A DNA stretch of 64,000 nt from Chondrosia reniformis (taxonomy: Eukaryota > Porifera > Demospongiae > Chondrillida > Chondrillidae). Location: assembly GCA_947172415.1 (NCBI GenBank), contig OX359197.1, positions 5,953,673 to 6,017,672 of the forward strand, in the 5' to 3' direction. Shown piece by piece: positions 33,395-43,447 of this stretch. Made by a program: the position numbers and the translations under genes. Each line of letters begins with the position of its first letter. Position 1 is the stretch's first letter. Under the pieces are notes generated by a model. The model saw only the letters and a list, made by a program, of their open reading frames with translations, was not told the DNA's origin and did no database searches.

Positions 33395-36300
33395 TCAGCA
33401 TCCGTCTCTCCTAACTCTGTTGAGATTGATCAGATGTCTCATTGTTGGTCTCCCGTGCGGACAGTTCTGCAAGGAAGATCCAGAGGTGCAGTCTATCAAC
33501 ACAATACACCATGCACACCTCGATCGGGTATGATAACCACTCCTTGTATACATTAAGAGCTTACCCACGGATGGTCTATTTCTCCCATATGAATCAGCAT
33601 CTATATAATATTGAGAATATTTGTGTATACAGCTAAAATATAATTAAATGTGAAAACATCATCTTCAGAATTGATATTGGATTCAGCTAGAAAGGTTTAT
33701 AGCTTCGCAACTGAGTCAACATTACACATTTAATGAGCTTTATAAATCTAACAGACAATTTTTCTTGCATGCTACATCTATATCTTTTTGAGACACTCTA
33801 AAAGTCGAAAGATGATCCTTTCAAAAGATAAGTTCGACACAGTTAGAAGAAATCCTTATTCTATTATGCTACATCTACTTTAGAATAAAGGCCTATAGGG
33901 AACTAAACCTAGTGAGAGCTTTGGATGAGGATACAATTTTTTTCTCCTTTTACTTCTCTTCTCCACTGGGACCCTTAACCAGTGACCCTGGGCATCTTTG
34001 TCTTCTTCTTGATCTTTTGTGAGTCCTTGACACATTTAGTGAATGGTACATACCTTTTTCATTTCAGTATTGCTCAGGCTTGTTCCTATCATAACAGATG
34101 TCCTACAAGCTCTAGAGGCAAACATGGCCGACACTCTTGATGGTCTACACATGTGTCCCTATGGAAACCAATACTGATGATGATTATTATTAATACTATA
34201 GGTAAATACATATATCCTTATAATACTCACTGCACCACACTCACTGGTGCATCTGTCAGCATGAAGATGAGCTCTTGAACATCCTGAGGTCCAAATGACC
34301 AGTTTTTACTGACAGGCTGACCAACCAGACACACCCTCTCAGTGGGCGGAGCTAATTTCAAAAGGATTTTACATAGTAACAGAAGTGACACGACATATAT
34401 TCATAATAATATTCTCTGATAAAAAGATGAAAGATGACTCTCTGAAAGATAAGTTTGATGTGTATAATATATGTACAGTGGAACCTCCATTAACGGACAC
34501 CTCCCAACGGTGGACACTTGCGATAAAACGGACACTTACGCAGGTCCTGAACGATATCCGTTAATCTCTGTACAAAAAAATTCCAAAAACGGACACTGCA
34601 GACGCTTGCTGCATTGATGCTGCTAATAAAGCGGCTTTATTAGTGCTTCTTTTCAGAAAGTGAGATTCAGCCGGTGCAATTGTGCGCAGTATGTCTCTAT
34701 CTATAAACTTAAACTTAAAACAAAAACCTCTGAATAAAGGACACCCTCCATATAATGGACACATGGCTCTGTCCCGATGGTGTCCGTCTTAGAGAGGTTC
34801 CACTGTATATGTACGTAGTTAGTAGAAATCACTATCATCTATACTATTTACATGTAACATGACCCAGTGGAGAAGAAGATGAAAGAAGGGAAAAGAAGGA
34901 AGAAAAGACTCCTGTATCTTCATCCAAAGCTCTCTTCAGGTTTAGTTCCCTATAGGCTCTTTTACAGAATAGGCATAGCATGTAGGAAAATGGTATATTA
35001 CATTTTTCATTCATTACCTAACCATTCTCATTGATTTGAAATTCAAATCCATTGGTTTTGAATATGCTCAAATTTTCCATCACTACCATTTCTTGAATAG
35101 CAGTCAGTTCTAGAGATGTTGGTCTGAACAAGAAGGATAAGGAAATGGTCACATGTTGGTCACATGACAATCATATAACATAGTCATCCTAACTTGATCA
35201 GCCTCTGCTGTTGGAGTACAGTATCTCTTTGTAACCTCTCGTAATTGTACTTTTCATCACTTGCATGTTGGTCAACAATAAACAAGTCATTGCAGAGTTT
35301 TGCAATTATAAAACCGAGGTTAAACTGGCCAATCACTTCCATGGATGCAAAATCAGACTTGGACACGCCCCTTCTCAGTTCTGCTTCTGCATTACTATTG
35401 CCTTCAGGCGTGATCTTTGCTCTAAATATGGTGGGATCAGTGATGTCATCAAAAATGGCTGCCTCCGCCCCTTCTCCTCTCAGCTTAAGTTTGTCTTTGT
35501 AAGTCAGTCTTTCCTTCATTAACTGAATATGTAATGTCAAGATGCATTCATGCGAAGGACACAGAGATTGATGGCTGCTCTCCTGTTGAAGAACATCAAA
35601 ATGAATTACACTGCAGTACAGTCTAGTTTCCAGAGTACCATTCAGAACTCACAATAATGACCACTGGTGGAAAAGTGGTTGCTCTAAGTGATTCAGTTGC
35701 CAAGGGTGATTCTGTTGTCATAGGTGATTCAGTTGCCATGGGTGATTCAGTTGCTATGGGTGATTCTGTTGCCATGGGTAACTCCTCATTTGATAACCAA
35801 TCCTTATGTGCTTGCGAAGTCTCCATGTTACAGAAGAAATCACCACCAAACTGTTCATGTGACTGATCACATGATTGGTCGTATGACGTGTCACATGATG
35901 GTGTAGATATAAAGGGAGTCTCCTCTCTCCCTATAACAATGGGAGTACTGCTGTTTGGCTGCTCTAGTAATGTGCTATTGACAGATATTGCACTGCAATC
36001 TCTGTTCTCTGACAAATCAACCACATCGCAATCAAACAATTTTCTTTCTATTATAAATGAGCCAAAATTATATCACTCTTTGCAACCTTAGTACAGTACA
36101 TACTCACGTTTTGGTTGATGTTCCAACTTCCAATTGCTTTCTACTTGGGAATCAAAACTGAAATTTCTAGTACATAAAATGAAATATTGGCATTGCAGGT
36201 TACAATCTGTGAATTTGGAAATTCTACCTTTTCAGTTTGAAACTTTCAGTGTATTTTACTGCCTCATTGTCAGACATTTTACTAGAGACCAGCTTGTTAG

Positions 36301-37964
36301 TGCTGGTGTGGGCTGGCTGTGTGAGACTGTTCTCCACCTTTTGTGTACTTAAAACTGACATTTTACTTAGTGTGACCTTCTCCATGGCAACAGCTTGTGA
36401 CTGGTTAAGGTCATACTCGCCCACCATTCCTTCAAACATCCTTACCAGGGTTGCCTTGACGATGGAAAGTAACATTTTCTCTTGCAGGAGGAAGAGTTGA
36501 CGTTTGTCGGGTGTGACATTCACATCCACTGCATCTACAAAGTGCACATGATGTTTAGGCACTGATGAGGGCTTGGAAGGACTTGAATGGACGAGGGTTG
36601 GTCAATTGGGGGTGTGGCATGGGAAGTGGGGCTGTGGTAGATGAGGGCTGGGGGTGTGGTAGATGAGGGCTGGGGGTGTGGTAGATGAGGGCTGGGGGTG
36701 TGGTAGATGAGGGCTGGGGGTGTGGTAGATGAGGGCTGGGGGTGTGGTAGATGAGGGCTGGGGGTGTGGTAGATGAGGGATGGGGATGTGGTAGATGAGG
36801 GCTAGGGATGTGGCACATGATGAAGTAAGAACTGAATGATTACATCATACAACTATAGTCCTACCTTGATTCAGTTTGATGCAGAGCACAATTACAGGAT
36901 GCTGGTGTCTGTTATAGGAGTGGTACACCTCACTGACACATTTAGAAAGCTACATACACGAGAAGAGAACACATATAGGTATAGGGAGAACATATAGTAA
37001 GGATGGAGAAATGTCACTAGTTTGGAGGTTTAAATTCATAAGTAAACTGTTCAGTGTACATGGATCAAATTATATGAGTAGGGAAATCCCCAAGTATTAC
37101 ATCATCTACCACACTTGCTGTGATCACATGGTCTTCCATTGATGAAATAAAACTGTCTGTCTGCACTGCTTCTACCGTAACCATGGTTACAGCGTGATAT
37201 GTACCCAGTTAGCCTACAGATGGGTCCTGTAGACATTGAGTTTGGCCATATATAAGTAGGAGGAGAATTACTTGCTTGATAGCATCAAAAATGTCTTCCG
37301 AGCAGTCTACATCATTGCTTAAGTCTTGAAAGCTGCATTTAGTGATTTCTACCATTTGCTGTATCTACACATGCAAACATGTTGCCATGGAGATACAAAT
37401 ACATCCATACGTAAAAAACAGCTGTCCTTCACCTGTTTAGTCCCAAATACATTAGTCACATTTTCGTGGATAGTTGAGTTTCCATTGCTCGCTAATACGA
37501 CCTGCTTCTTGCTAAACACAAACAACATATACAGTAAGTTAAGTATATTTTCACAGAAATAACAATGAAATAATAGATATTGAATATTAGGAGACTTATA
37601 AAGTCAATCTTAAAGCTTTGATTATCATCACCATATGACTCTGGATCCTGTTAAGTGAACTATGGTTCCGCCCATTGCTCATTGTGTTCCTCAGGAGATA
37701 TGAGTGCGTGTGATAAAATCCAGATTTAAATGATGCCAATAGTAGATTTGGGTAGAAATGAGTACCTATCTATTAAGTAATAATGAATGGACTATAAAGT
37801 TTAAGGGTCTACAATAATTCAGTGAAGTACGAGAGAGAGAGAGCTAATTCTTGTTCCTATGTACATTCAACCTACTTGGATTTGAGAATGTTGGTACAAG
37901 TGATCCGAACGTTTGTGGTCACAATAGCGTATCCCTGCAGCACCTGAACCAGCTTAGCAAATTC
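33395..37964 (-). CDS. PMS2: PMS2-like mismatch-repair gene, 5'-truncated copy A
   Basis: Fourteen exons (minus): 37964-37876, 37511-37433, 37364-37276, 37213-37114, 36949-36865, 36534-36228, 36157-36108, 36047-35653, 35582-35194, 35123-35023, 34351-34245, 34158-34054, 33600-33565, 33466-33395. MutL motifs seen: [26 protein letters not shown], the endonuclease motif [27 protein letters not shown], and the metal-site CPHGRP near the end. PMS2 pairs with MLH1 and nicks DNA in mismatch repair. About 667 residues remain. The N-terminal GHKL ATPase exons (roughly the first 190 residues of the family) are absent, because the first exon is preceded by a ROCK fragment. No start codon is visible, so this is probably a non-functional partial duplicate although its frames are open. 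Confidence 0.85.
33892..34958. repeat. Inverted repeat pair bracketing two PMS2 exons (copy A)
   Basis: The left arm (33892-33970, CCTATAGGGAACTAAACC...TTCTCCACTGGG) is the inverse of the right arm (34863-34958). Between them lie PMS2 exons 34245-34351 and 34054-34158. Both arms are intronic. The arm sequence is the interspersed repeat also seen near 2225-2330 and inside R5/R9 pseudogenes. Confidence 0.8.
34476..34805. mobile_element. 330-bp MITE in a PMS2 intron, absent from copy B
   Basis: Ends CAGTGGAACCTCCATTAACG and the inverse (GAGGTTCCACTG), with TA on both sides. Copy B reads ATATATGTATATGTACGTAG at the same place, i.e. one TA and no element. CAGTG ends plus TA duplication point to the Tc1/mariner-pogo group. 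It has no transposase. Confidence 0.9.
36619..36812 (-). repeat. 22-bp minisatellite in a PMS2 intron (copy A)
   Basis: About nine units of TGTGGTAGATGAGGGCTGGG GG on the plus strand, i.e. C-rich on the PMS2 sense strand. Copy B has a few more units (54770-54970). Confidence 0.9.
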
Positions 37965-38105
37965 CTAACAACAATGAAATACAATTGGAATATACCACAT
38001 GAATAATCTAAAACACAATTTCCTGTAGATGTGGTTAACATGCATGTGAGACTATTAAAACGTATGAATAGAATAGAATCAGTTGGAAAATGAAAAAGCA
38101 GCTTG

Positions 38106-39279
38106 GTAATTGTATTTATTGTATTATTGTGGTCTCTTATTTCTGTTTCTATTGCAGGCTTCTCTCAATGAATATATTCAGAGTTTAATCCTTAATGCTC
38201 TTCAATGTACAGAACTATTCTTTCACATATCTAACTGTATGTACTATAGTTTAACTAGTTAACTGCACTGCTGTACATCCATTATCTTGTTCATTTTACT
38301 TACATAACAACTGTATTAAACTTTAGAGATGTCATGCCTTGTTAATAATCTGGCCTGTGATAAATATATCATGTAGGTTATCTAAGCACATTAGTTTCTA
38401 CAATGTGGTACAAAACGTCTAGCACAGCTGAATCACGGTCAGCGAGAAAAATGGCTACTCATTGCCCATAGATATAGGATATGATCCAACATCTACTTGG
38501 TTGCCAGACAACTGCAATAAGGTGTTTCTTTGATCGTTCGCAAAGGCCCACTCACATAGTTCCAAGTGGCCAGTGTGTTGTCCCAAAAGATATGGTCTGA
38601 TCCTCAAATCACCTTCACCCATGACAATCTTCAGATACACCTTTAAAGTTTCATCTTTGATAGCAAAAAACTTCACTCGACTGCCATTTTAAAATCAAAT
38701 TGCATATTCACATCCAATCCTGTAGTCCATTTATTGCACAATTCTCTTCCACTTAGATTGTGGTGTCAATTTACACTGTAGATCATTCGAGCTTGCAATG
38801 CCCAATGAATAATAATTATGTTGCATAAGAATTGAAACTGCACACATGCTTTATGATTAAATAGTTTGTACATGTAGACTTTGCTAAGATGTACGTATAT
38901 ACATGTATGCCTCTGCCTCGCAAGTATTCTTTATTGTTTGAACATATGGTTGGCAGACTTATATTGACTACTAATCAGTAGTTTGGCTGGAGAATGTTTG
39001 GATTTGTTAAAAGGTTAACAGAGTCCTAAGATCATGCTTACATATAATTGTACAACTATACGTATACACTTTATATGTGTATATATACTGAGTTGACAAG
39101 TGTTCTAAGACCTCAGGAGGCTAAGACAAGAGTGACGTCAAAAACGGATATCTTGCCAAATAATGTCACACTGAGGTGCGACTAATCCAACAAATTTTCC
39201 TATAAAATCTCAAGCAATAATCCTGCTCAAAGGGACTGTACATGCAGTTTCACAGCCAAATAGCAAGACAAATTGATCT
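38106..39279 (+). repeat. Duplicated ROCK 3' end fragment, copy A
   Basis: Matches 18321-19478: the intron end with TTTCTATTGCAG, the last ROCK codons GCTTCTCTCAATGA, and the 3' UTR. The left junction with PMS2 sequence falls in GTAATTGTATTTAT, present on both parents. The right junction passes into sequence equivalent to 23860 onward at a short GATCTGATG overlap. No ROCK exons precede it, so it cannot encode protein. Confidence 0.85.
38455..38676 (-). other. Antisense open frame, 73 codons, in the ROCK 3' fragment
   Basis: Reads VKFFAIKDETLKVYLKIVMG ... LCEWAFANDQRNTLLQLSG ... YPISMGNE then stop. The composition looks protein-like rather than random. An upstream stretch in another frame (TGLDVNMQFDFK) could continue it. 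The two other copies (18.70-18.92 and 56.62-56.86 kb) share a one-base loss (CATGAAATC for CATGACAATC) that breaks the frame. I do not recognise the family. It may be a decayed exon of an old gene or element. Confidence 0.3.
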
Positions 39280-40067
39280 GATGAAATAAAAATTCGATCT
39301 GTGATATGATATTAGATATGTAAACTTATAACTGAGTTTGAACACAAGTAAATAAATCTTTAATCAATATATACAGTGGGCCTCACTTAATTGCATAATA
39401 CTTAAAGGAATATTCTGGATAATAGAATACAAATCATTCTCAGGCCGGTCCCGATTCAATTCATATACAAATATATGTATGTATAAATTAATAACAGTTA
39501 TATATATAGGAATATTCTGGTTATTAGCATACTATTTTACCCTGATTTTGGGTCCCAATTACAGCTAAAAGAATATATTGACAAAGGACCAAAGAAATAG
39601 TAACGAATAAACTAACAATACACATTGTATGCCAACACACAAACAGTGTCGTCAATGATGTTTTAAAAAGTCAATCAGTTTGCTATCATTTTCGCACTTT
39701 GATTGACAACTAAATATAACTAACCACAGAAGCTGAGACGGAAAATGCATAACACGCTATAGTATGCCACAAAGGATCATATACATGTATCTTTAAGTTC
39801 AGACCAGTGTAACATTCACACAACTAGAAAATTAGTTGATCATTAGACAATGGTTTGATACACCTGATCAACTGTGCTTGGTGTTGACGAGCTCAAGACA
39901 CCATGCATGAATGGTGTTTTTGTAAGAACTAGCTTAACCATACTTAGGGTGGGTGGGTAACAACCACCACTTCCTATAGAGTTATATTATATAAGCAGGG
40001 TAAAATTTAAAACCAGGTTTCATTAGATCATAGAACATCAAGTGTGCTTGTGATTTTGTAAAGTAAA
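39280..40067 (+). promoter_or_regulatory. R4 upstream region
   Basis: Equivalent to 23860-25647 before R2 but without the pogo-like element, the dead receptor start and the MITEs. It contains the conserved block CTGATCAACTGTGCTTGGTG...GAGCTCAAGACACCATGCAT (39866-39910), which lies 150-300 bp before each receptor, and the TATA core. Confidence 0.55.
39988..39995 (+). promoter_or_regulatory. TATA box of R4
   Basis: TATATAAG; 3 bp closer to the ATG than in R1-R3 because the leader lacks ACT in GTACTAAAG. Confidence 0.7.
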
Positions 40068-41099
40068 ATGGGAAACGATGCCACTTCTATCGATGAATCT
40101 ATTGAAACTGGAGCACGAGATCCATATTCCCTTTCGGTTATGATCATCTTCTGGATAGTTGGAGTACCAATTATCATTCTCAGTGTCTTCCTGATCATCA
40201 CTCTGATTGGACCAGGTCAGCTACCAAAGTCTATTAGAATTGTCCTCATCAACATTCAAGCAGCCGTCATTGTGTTTGCTGTGATCCGATTGATCGCTGC
40301 CACACTCTTCATAGTTGAGTATGATTGTTTTCTTGAAGTTCATAGCCAGATGGAACACAGTAGCAATTACACTAATGGGACTATTCAGTTCAATCAGAGT
40401 GATGTAAATAAATGTAGAGCTATAAATTCAAATATTAGAATCAGCTTCAACGTGCTTTTGCTGTATGTATATCCCACTATGGTGTCCATAAGACTAGTCT
40501 TCATGACATTCTATGGTATACTGGTGTACATCTACATACGATATGTGTTCTATAAGATAAAGATTTGGGCAGTTGTGGTTAGCTGTGTTGCGGTGTGGAT
40601 AATTTTCATTCTTATCAATATTCCAGTTCTTGGTTTAATAGTCCTACGTCCAGATTCAATTAATCATCTATACATTAATTTGATCACTGCTGTATGTTGG
40701 GGATTTGCCATACCATTAGTAGTTGCTGTTCCGGCTATTACATTTTCAATTATACTTCCTATTCGAGCTCTTTTCTTCATTAACAATTGCACTCGCGAAG
40801 TAAGGAATGTCAGCTATGGTAAAGCTATAACTAAAATGGTGCTGTTTCAGCTAATTGTCAACATTATATCAATAATTGGACATATTATTGTATTCATACC
40901 AGTAATTGTGTTCACTAAGGCTCTTCCACAAGGAAGAGCTAATGATCCTTTGATTGCAATATTAACGGGTTTTCTACTTGAAATGACATCATTGATGGTA
41001 TCACCATTTATCTTTATCGTATTCTTGAAACATGTGAGAGAAAATGCAAAGAAGATTTTCAATTGCAAGTGTTTCAATTTTAAAGGAAGCAGCACTTAG
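40068..41099 (+). CDS. Seven-transmembrane receptor R4 (343 aa)
   Basis: Head of the R2 type (MGNDATSIDESIETG, RLIAATLFIVEY), but with CFLEVHSQMEH at the start of the first outer loop, where others have CFRE. The third outer loop is KALPQGRANDP, and segment 7 reads SPFIFIVFLKH. Glycosylation sites NYT, NGT and NQS are kept. In copy B the equivalent gene is R8. T3 follows. Confidence 0.8.
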   Translation: MGNDATSIDESIETGARDPYSLSVMIIFWIVGVPIIILSVFLIITLIGPGQLPKSIRIVLINIQAAVIVFAVIRLIAATLFIVEYDCFLEVHSQMEHSSNYTNGTIQFNQSDVNKCRAINSNIRISFNVLLLYVYPTMVSIRLVFMTFYGILVYIYIRYVFYKIKIWAVVVSCVAVWIIFILINIPVLGLIVLRPDSINHLYINLITAVCWGFAIPLVVAVPAITFSIILPIRALFFINNCTREVRNVSYGKAITKMVLFQLIVNIISIIGHIIVFIPVIVFTKALPQGRANDPLIAILTGFLLEMTSLMVSPFIFIVFLKHVRENAKKIFNCKCFNFKGSST

Positions 41100-41563
41100 T
41101 AAAGGAAAACATTTTACAATGTTTTTTGTAATAGACCTCATATATTACATATTAACACATAACCGAATTTATCAGTTTTTTGTATCATATCTCTTCAGCA
41201 GAAGTGTGCATTGCTTATGTACTCGCCTCGCCAGCAATGTATAAAATACTTAACTAGCTGATCAAAGACACAGCTATATATCGCTATTTTCCTGTGTAAG
41301 AGACAATTTATTAGGCAAATTATCCGATATGGCTACTATGATAAAGTAAAATTATCATATTTGTAATGCTACATCACCAATTTCTATCATATTCTTGAAA
41401 CACGAATGTTAATGATTTCACTTTGAATTTATACTCCAGATGTAACTACCCACTCAGGTTTCCTGGCTTTACTTAACGAGAAACAGTCTCACCTTTCCCC
41501 CCAAAAAGGGGATCGAGCCATAGACACTGAAATAATGTTATTTCACAAAATAACAATACGATA

Positions 41564-42970
41564 TTGAATATTGTTTCTCAGTTCAGATGTATACGTCCGA
41601 TAATCGATAGTTTTGTCCGAGTGTCTTTATTCCAAGAAATACGTAGAGATGTAATCGTCCATGTTGTGTATCCTTATGATGCGCGCCTTGCTCACGAGTT
41701 GACTGTTAGGCCTGGCGACTTATTGGAAGTGAGTCGAAGCGAATGGAACTCGGGGAAAGAGTGGATAGTAGGCGAGTACATAGGCAAAGTACATAAGGAC
41801 GACGCTTCTGCTGAAGAGTTGGTCAAGCATTTCTCGTTTGGAGGCGTAACTTCTCTTGTTTCTGACGATAACGTTGCTCAAGTAGAATGTGATAGGAGAA
41901 AGGACGTTTTTAGACAATTCTTAGTTGAGCACACAATTAACGAACCTTCTCCTCCTGGTTGCGATGCTTCGGATGAGCCACCGTCTGAAAAACCGATTGG
42001 CACTGAAATAACATTCAAAGGGAAGGATTACATCGTTGCGGAAGCAGTAGAAAATTGGTTTCAATGCATCATTTGTCACGAGTTGGCTGATGAACCTCGC
42101 GTAACCACTTGTTGTGCTAAAACTATCTGTACTGACTGTAATCAGAAATGCCAACGCGGATTCAGCAGAAATTATCAGTGCCCAAGTTGTCGACAAGTAG
42201 ATTATAGGTCAACTGAAGATCCAAGAGCTAGACAGCGCATTCTAACCTTGATGACCTACTGTTCCAATGCGGAGTGTCAGTGGAAGGGATTTCTGAAGGA
42301 TTTGGACAGTCATATCAGCAAGGAATGTCCCTTTGAGAAGGTACTTTGTCAGCAGTGCAGGAGGGTCAAATCTTTGAGATCAGTCATTGAAACACACATG
42401 AAGAATGACTGTAAGAAAAGACCAGTGAAGTGTCCCAGATGTGGGATTGAAGAGGAAGATGATGGGGAAGATGATTTTGTTCCTGTCCTAACTCATTCCA
42501 CCTTGGTCAATGAGCACTACAAGACTTGTCCCAAGTGGCCAATGCGTTGTTCCAACAGATGTGATCCTCAACTCACCTTCACCAGGGATGGTCTTCAACA
42601 CCTTGCATCAGACACAGAGTGCCCGGAGAAGGAAATAGACTGTCAGTTTGCTTCAGTGGCCATGGGTTGTAAAGAAAAGAGAAAACTAAGGTATATGGAT
42701 GAACATATTCAAGAGACCACAGCTGAGCACCTTACACTGCTCATGGGAGACTACTTACGACTTAAGAAGGCTCATTCTACTCTAGAAAGGTCTCACTCCA
42801 CTCTAGAAAAGTCTCACTCTACTCTAGAAAAGGCTCACTCTACTCTAGAAAAGGCTCACTCTACTCTCCAGTATAACTATGACCGGCTAAAAGAAAAAGA
42901 AAAAGTAACAAAACAAGAAAGTGATCATATGGTAAGGATAACATTGCAGAAGTGGCATACTGAAACTTAA
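41564..42970 (+). CDS. T3, TRAF-like zinc finger gene with deleted start codon context
   Basis: Open frame without ATG at the normal place. Twenty bases (TGTGAAGATAAGGCAGCCTG) present after the ATG in T1, T2, T4 and T5 are missing, so the old ATG (41649) is followed directly by TAA. The downstream frame (VIVHVVYPYDARLAHEL onward) is intact through SH3-like, RING, fingers and five heptads, and the extended frame upstream has no Met. It ends KVTKQESDHM...LQKWHTET, encoded inside one arm of a long inverted repeat. It is either a pseudogene or relies on an upstream exon or a non-ATG start (TTG at 41564). Confidence 0.6.
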   Translation: MNIVSQFRCIRPIIDSFVRVSLFQEIRRDVIVHVVYPYDARLAHELTVRPGDLLEVSRSEWNSGKEWIVGEYIGKVHKDDASAEELVKHFSFGGVTSLVSDDNVAQVECDRRKDVFRQFLVEHTINEPSPPGCDASDEPPSEKPIGTEITFKGKDYIVAEAVENWFQCIICHELADEPRVTTCCAKTICTDCNQKCQRGFSRNYQCPSCRQVDYRSTEDPRARQRILTLMTYCSNAECQWKGFLKDLDSHISKECPFEKVLCQQCRRVKSLRSVIETHMKNDCKKRPVKCPRCGIEEEDDGEDDFVPVLTHSTLVNEHYKTCPKWPMRCSNRCDPQLTFTRDGLQHLASDTECPEKEIDCQFASVAMGCKEKRKLRYMDEHIQETTAEHLTLLMGDYLRLKKAHSTLERSHSTLEKSHSTLEKAHSTLEKAHSTLQYNYDRLKEKEKVTKQESDHMVRITLQKWHTET

Positions 42971-43130
42971 CTATACACATCACTTCTATGTTTGGGCGCA
43001 TCGATCCCTACTTCTAGTATATCCATGATGCGCCCAAACATAGAAGTGATGTGTATAGTTAAGTTTCAGTATGCCACTTCTGCAATGTTATCCTTACCAT
43101 ATGATCACTTTCTTGTTTCGTTACTTTTTC
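42899..43130. repeat. Long inverted repeat at the 3' end of T3
   Basis: Arms 42899-43001 and 43028-43130 are about 103 bp each with a single mismatch, around a 26-bp loop. The left arm encodes the last residues and the stop of T3. T4 (47143-47374) and T6 (61861-62092) have the same structure; T1 has a shortened right arm; T2 and T5 lack it and end differently. Confidence 0.9.
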
Positions 43131-43268
43131 TAGATGTGCCAATCACTGTTATAGTGCCATCCCTACTGTAACATACACAACTAGAAAATTAGTTGATCAT
43201 TAGACAATGGTTTGACACACCTGATCAACTGTGCTTGGTGTTGATGAGCTCAAGACACCATGCATGAA

Positions 43269-43447
43269 TTATTAGATTCGGTAAATTATTAGGACTTTTA
43301 ACACATGCACGTCTTTGATCAATTCAAGTGAATTGATCAAAGACATGTGGTAAATTATTAGGACTTTTAACACACGTCTTTGATCAATTCAAGTGAATTG
43401 ATCAAAGACGTGTGTTAAAAGTCCTAATAATTTACCGAATCTAATAA
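43269..43447. repeat. Palindromic hairpin element, internally duplicated, between T3 and R5
   Basis: Same element as at 29819, but the segment from TTAGGACTTTTAACACA through GATCAAAGACATGTG is present twice in tandem, giving nested inverted repeats. Confidence 0.85.

Noticed and set aside
35245..35522. Plus-strand frames opposite PMS2 exon 35194-35582
   Set aside because: They are the complements of a clearly conserved MutL exon on the minus strand.
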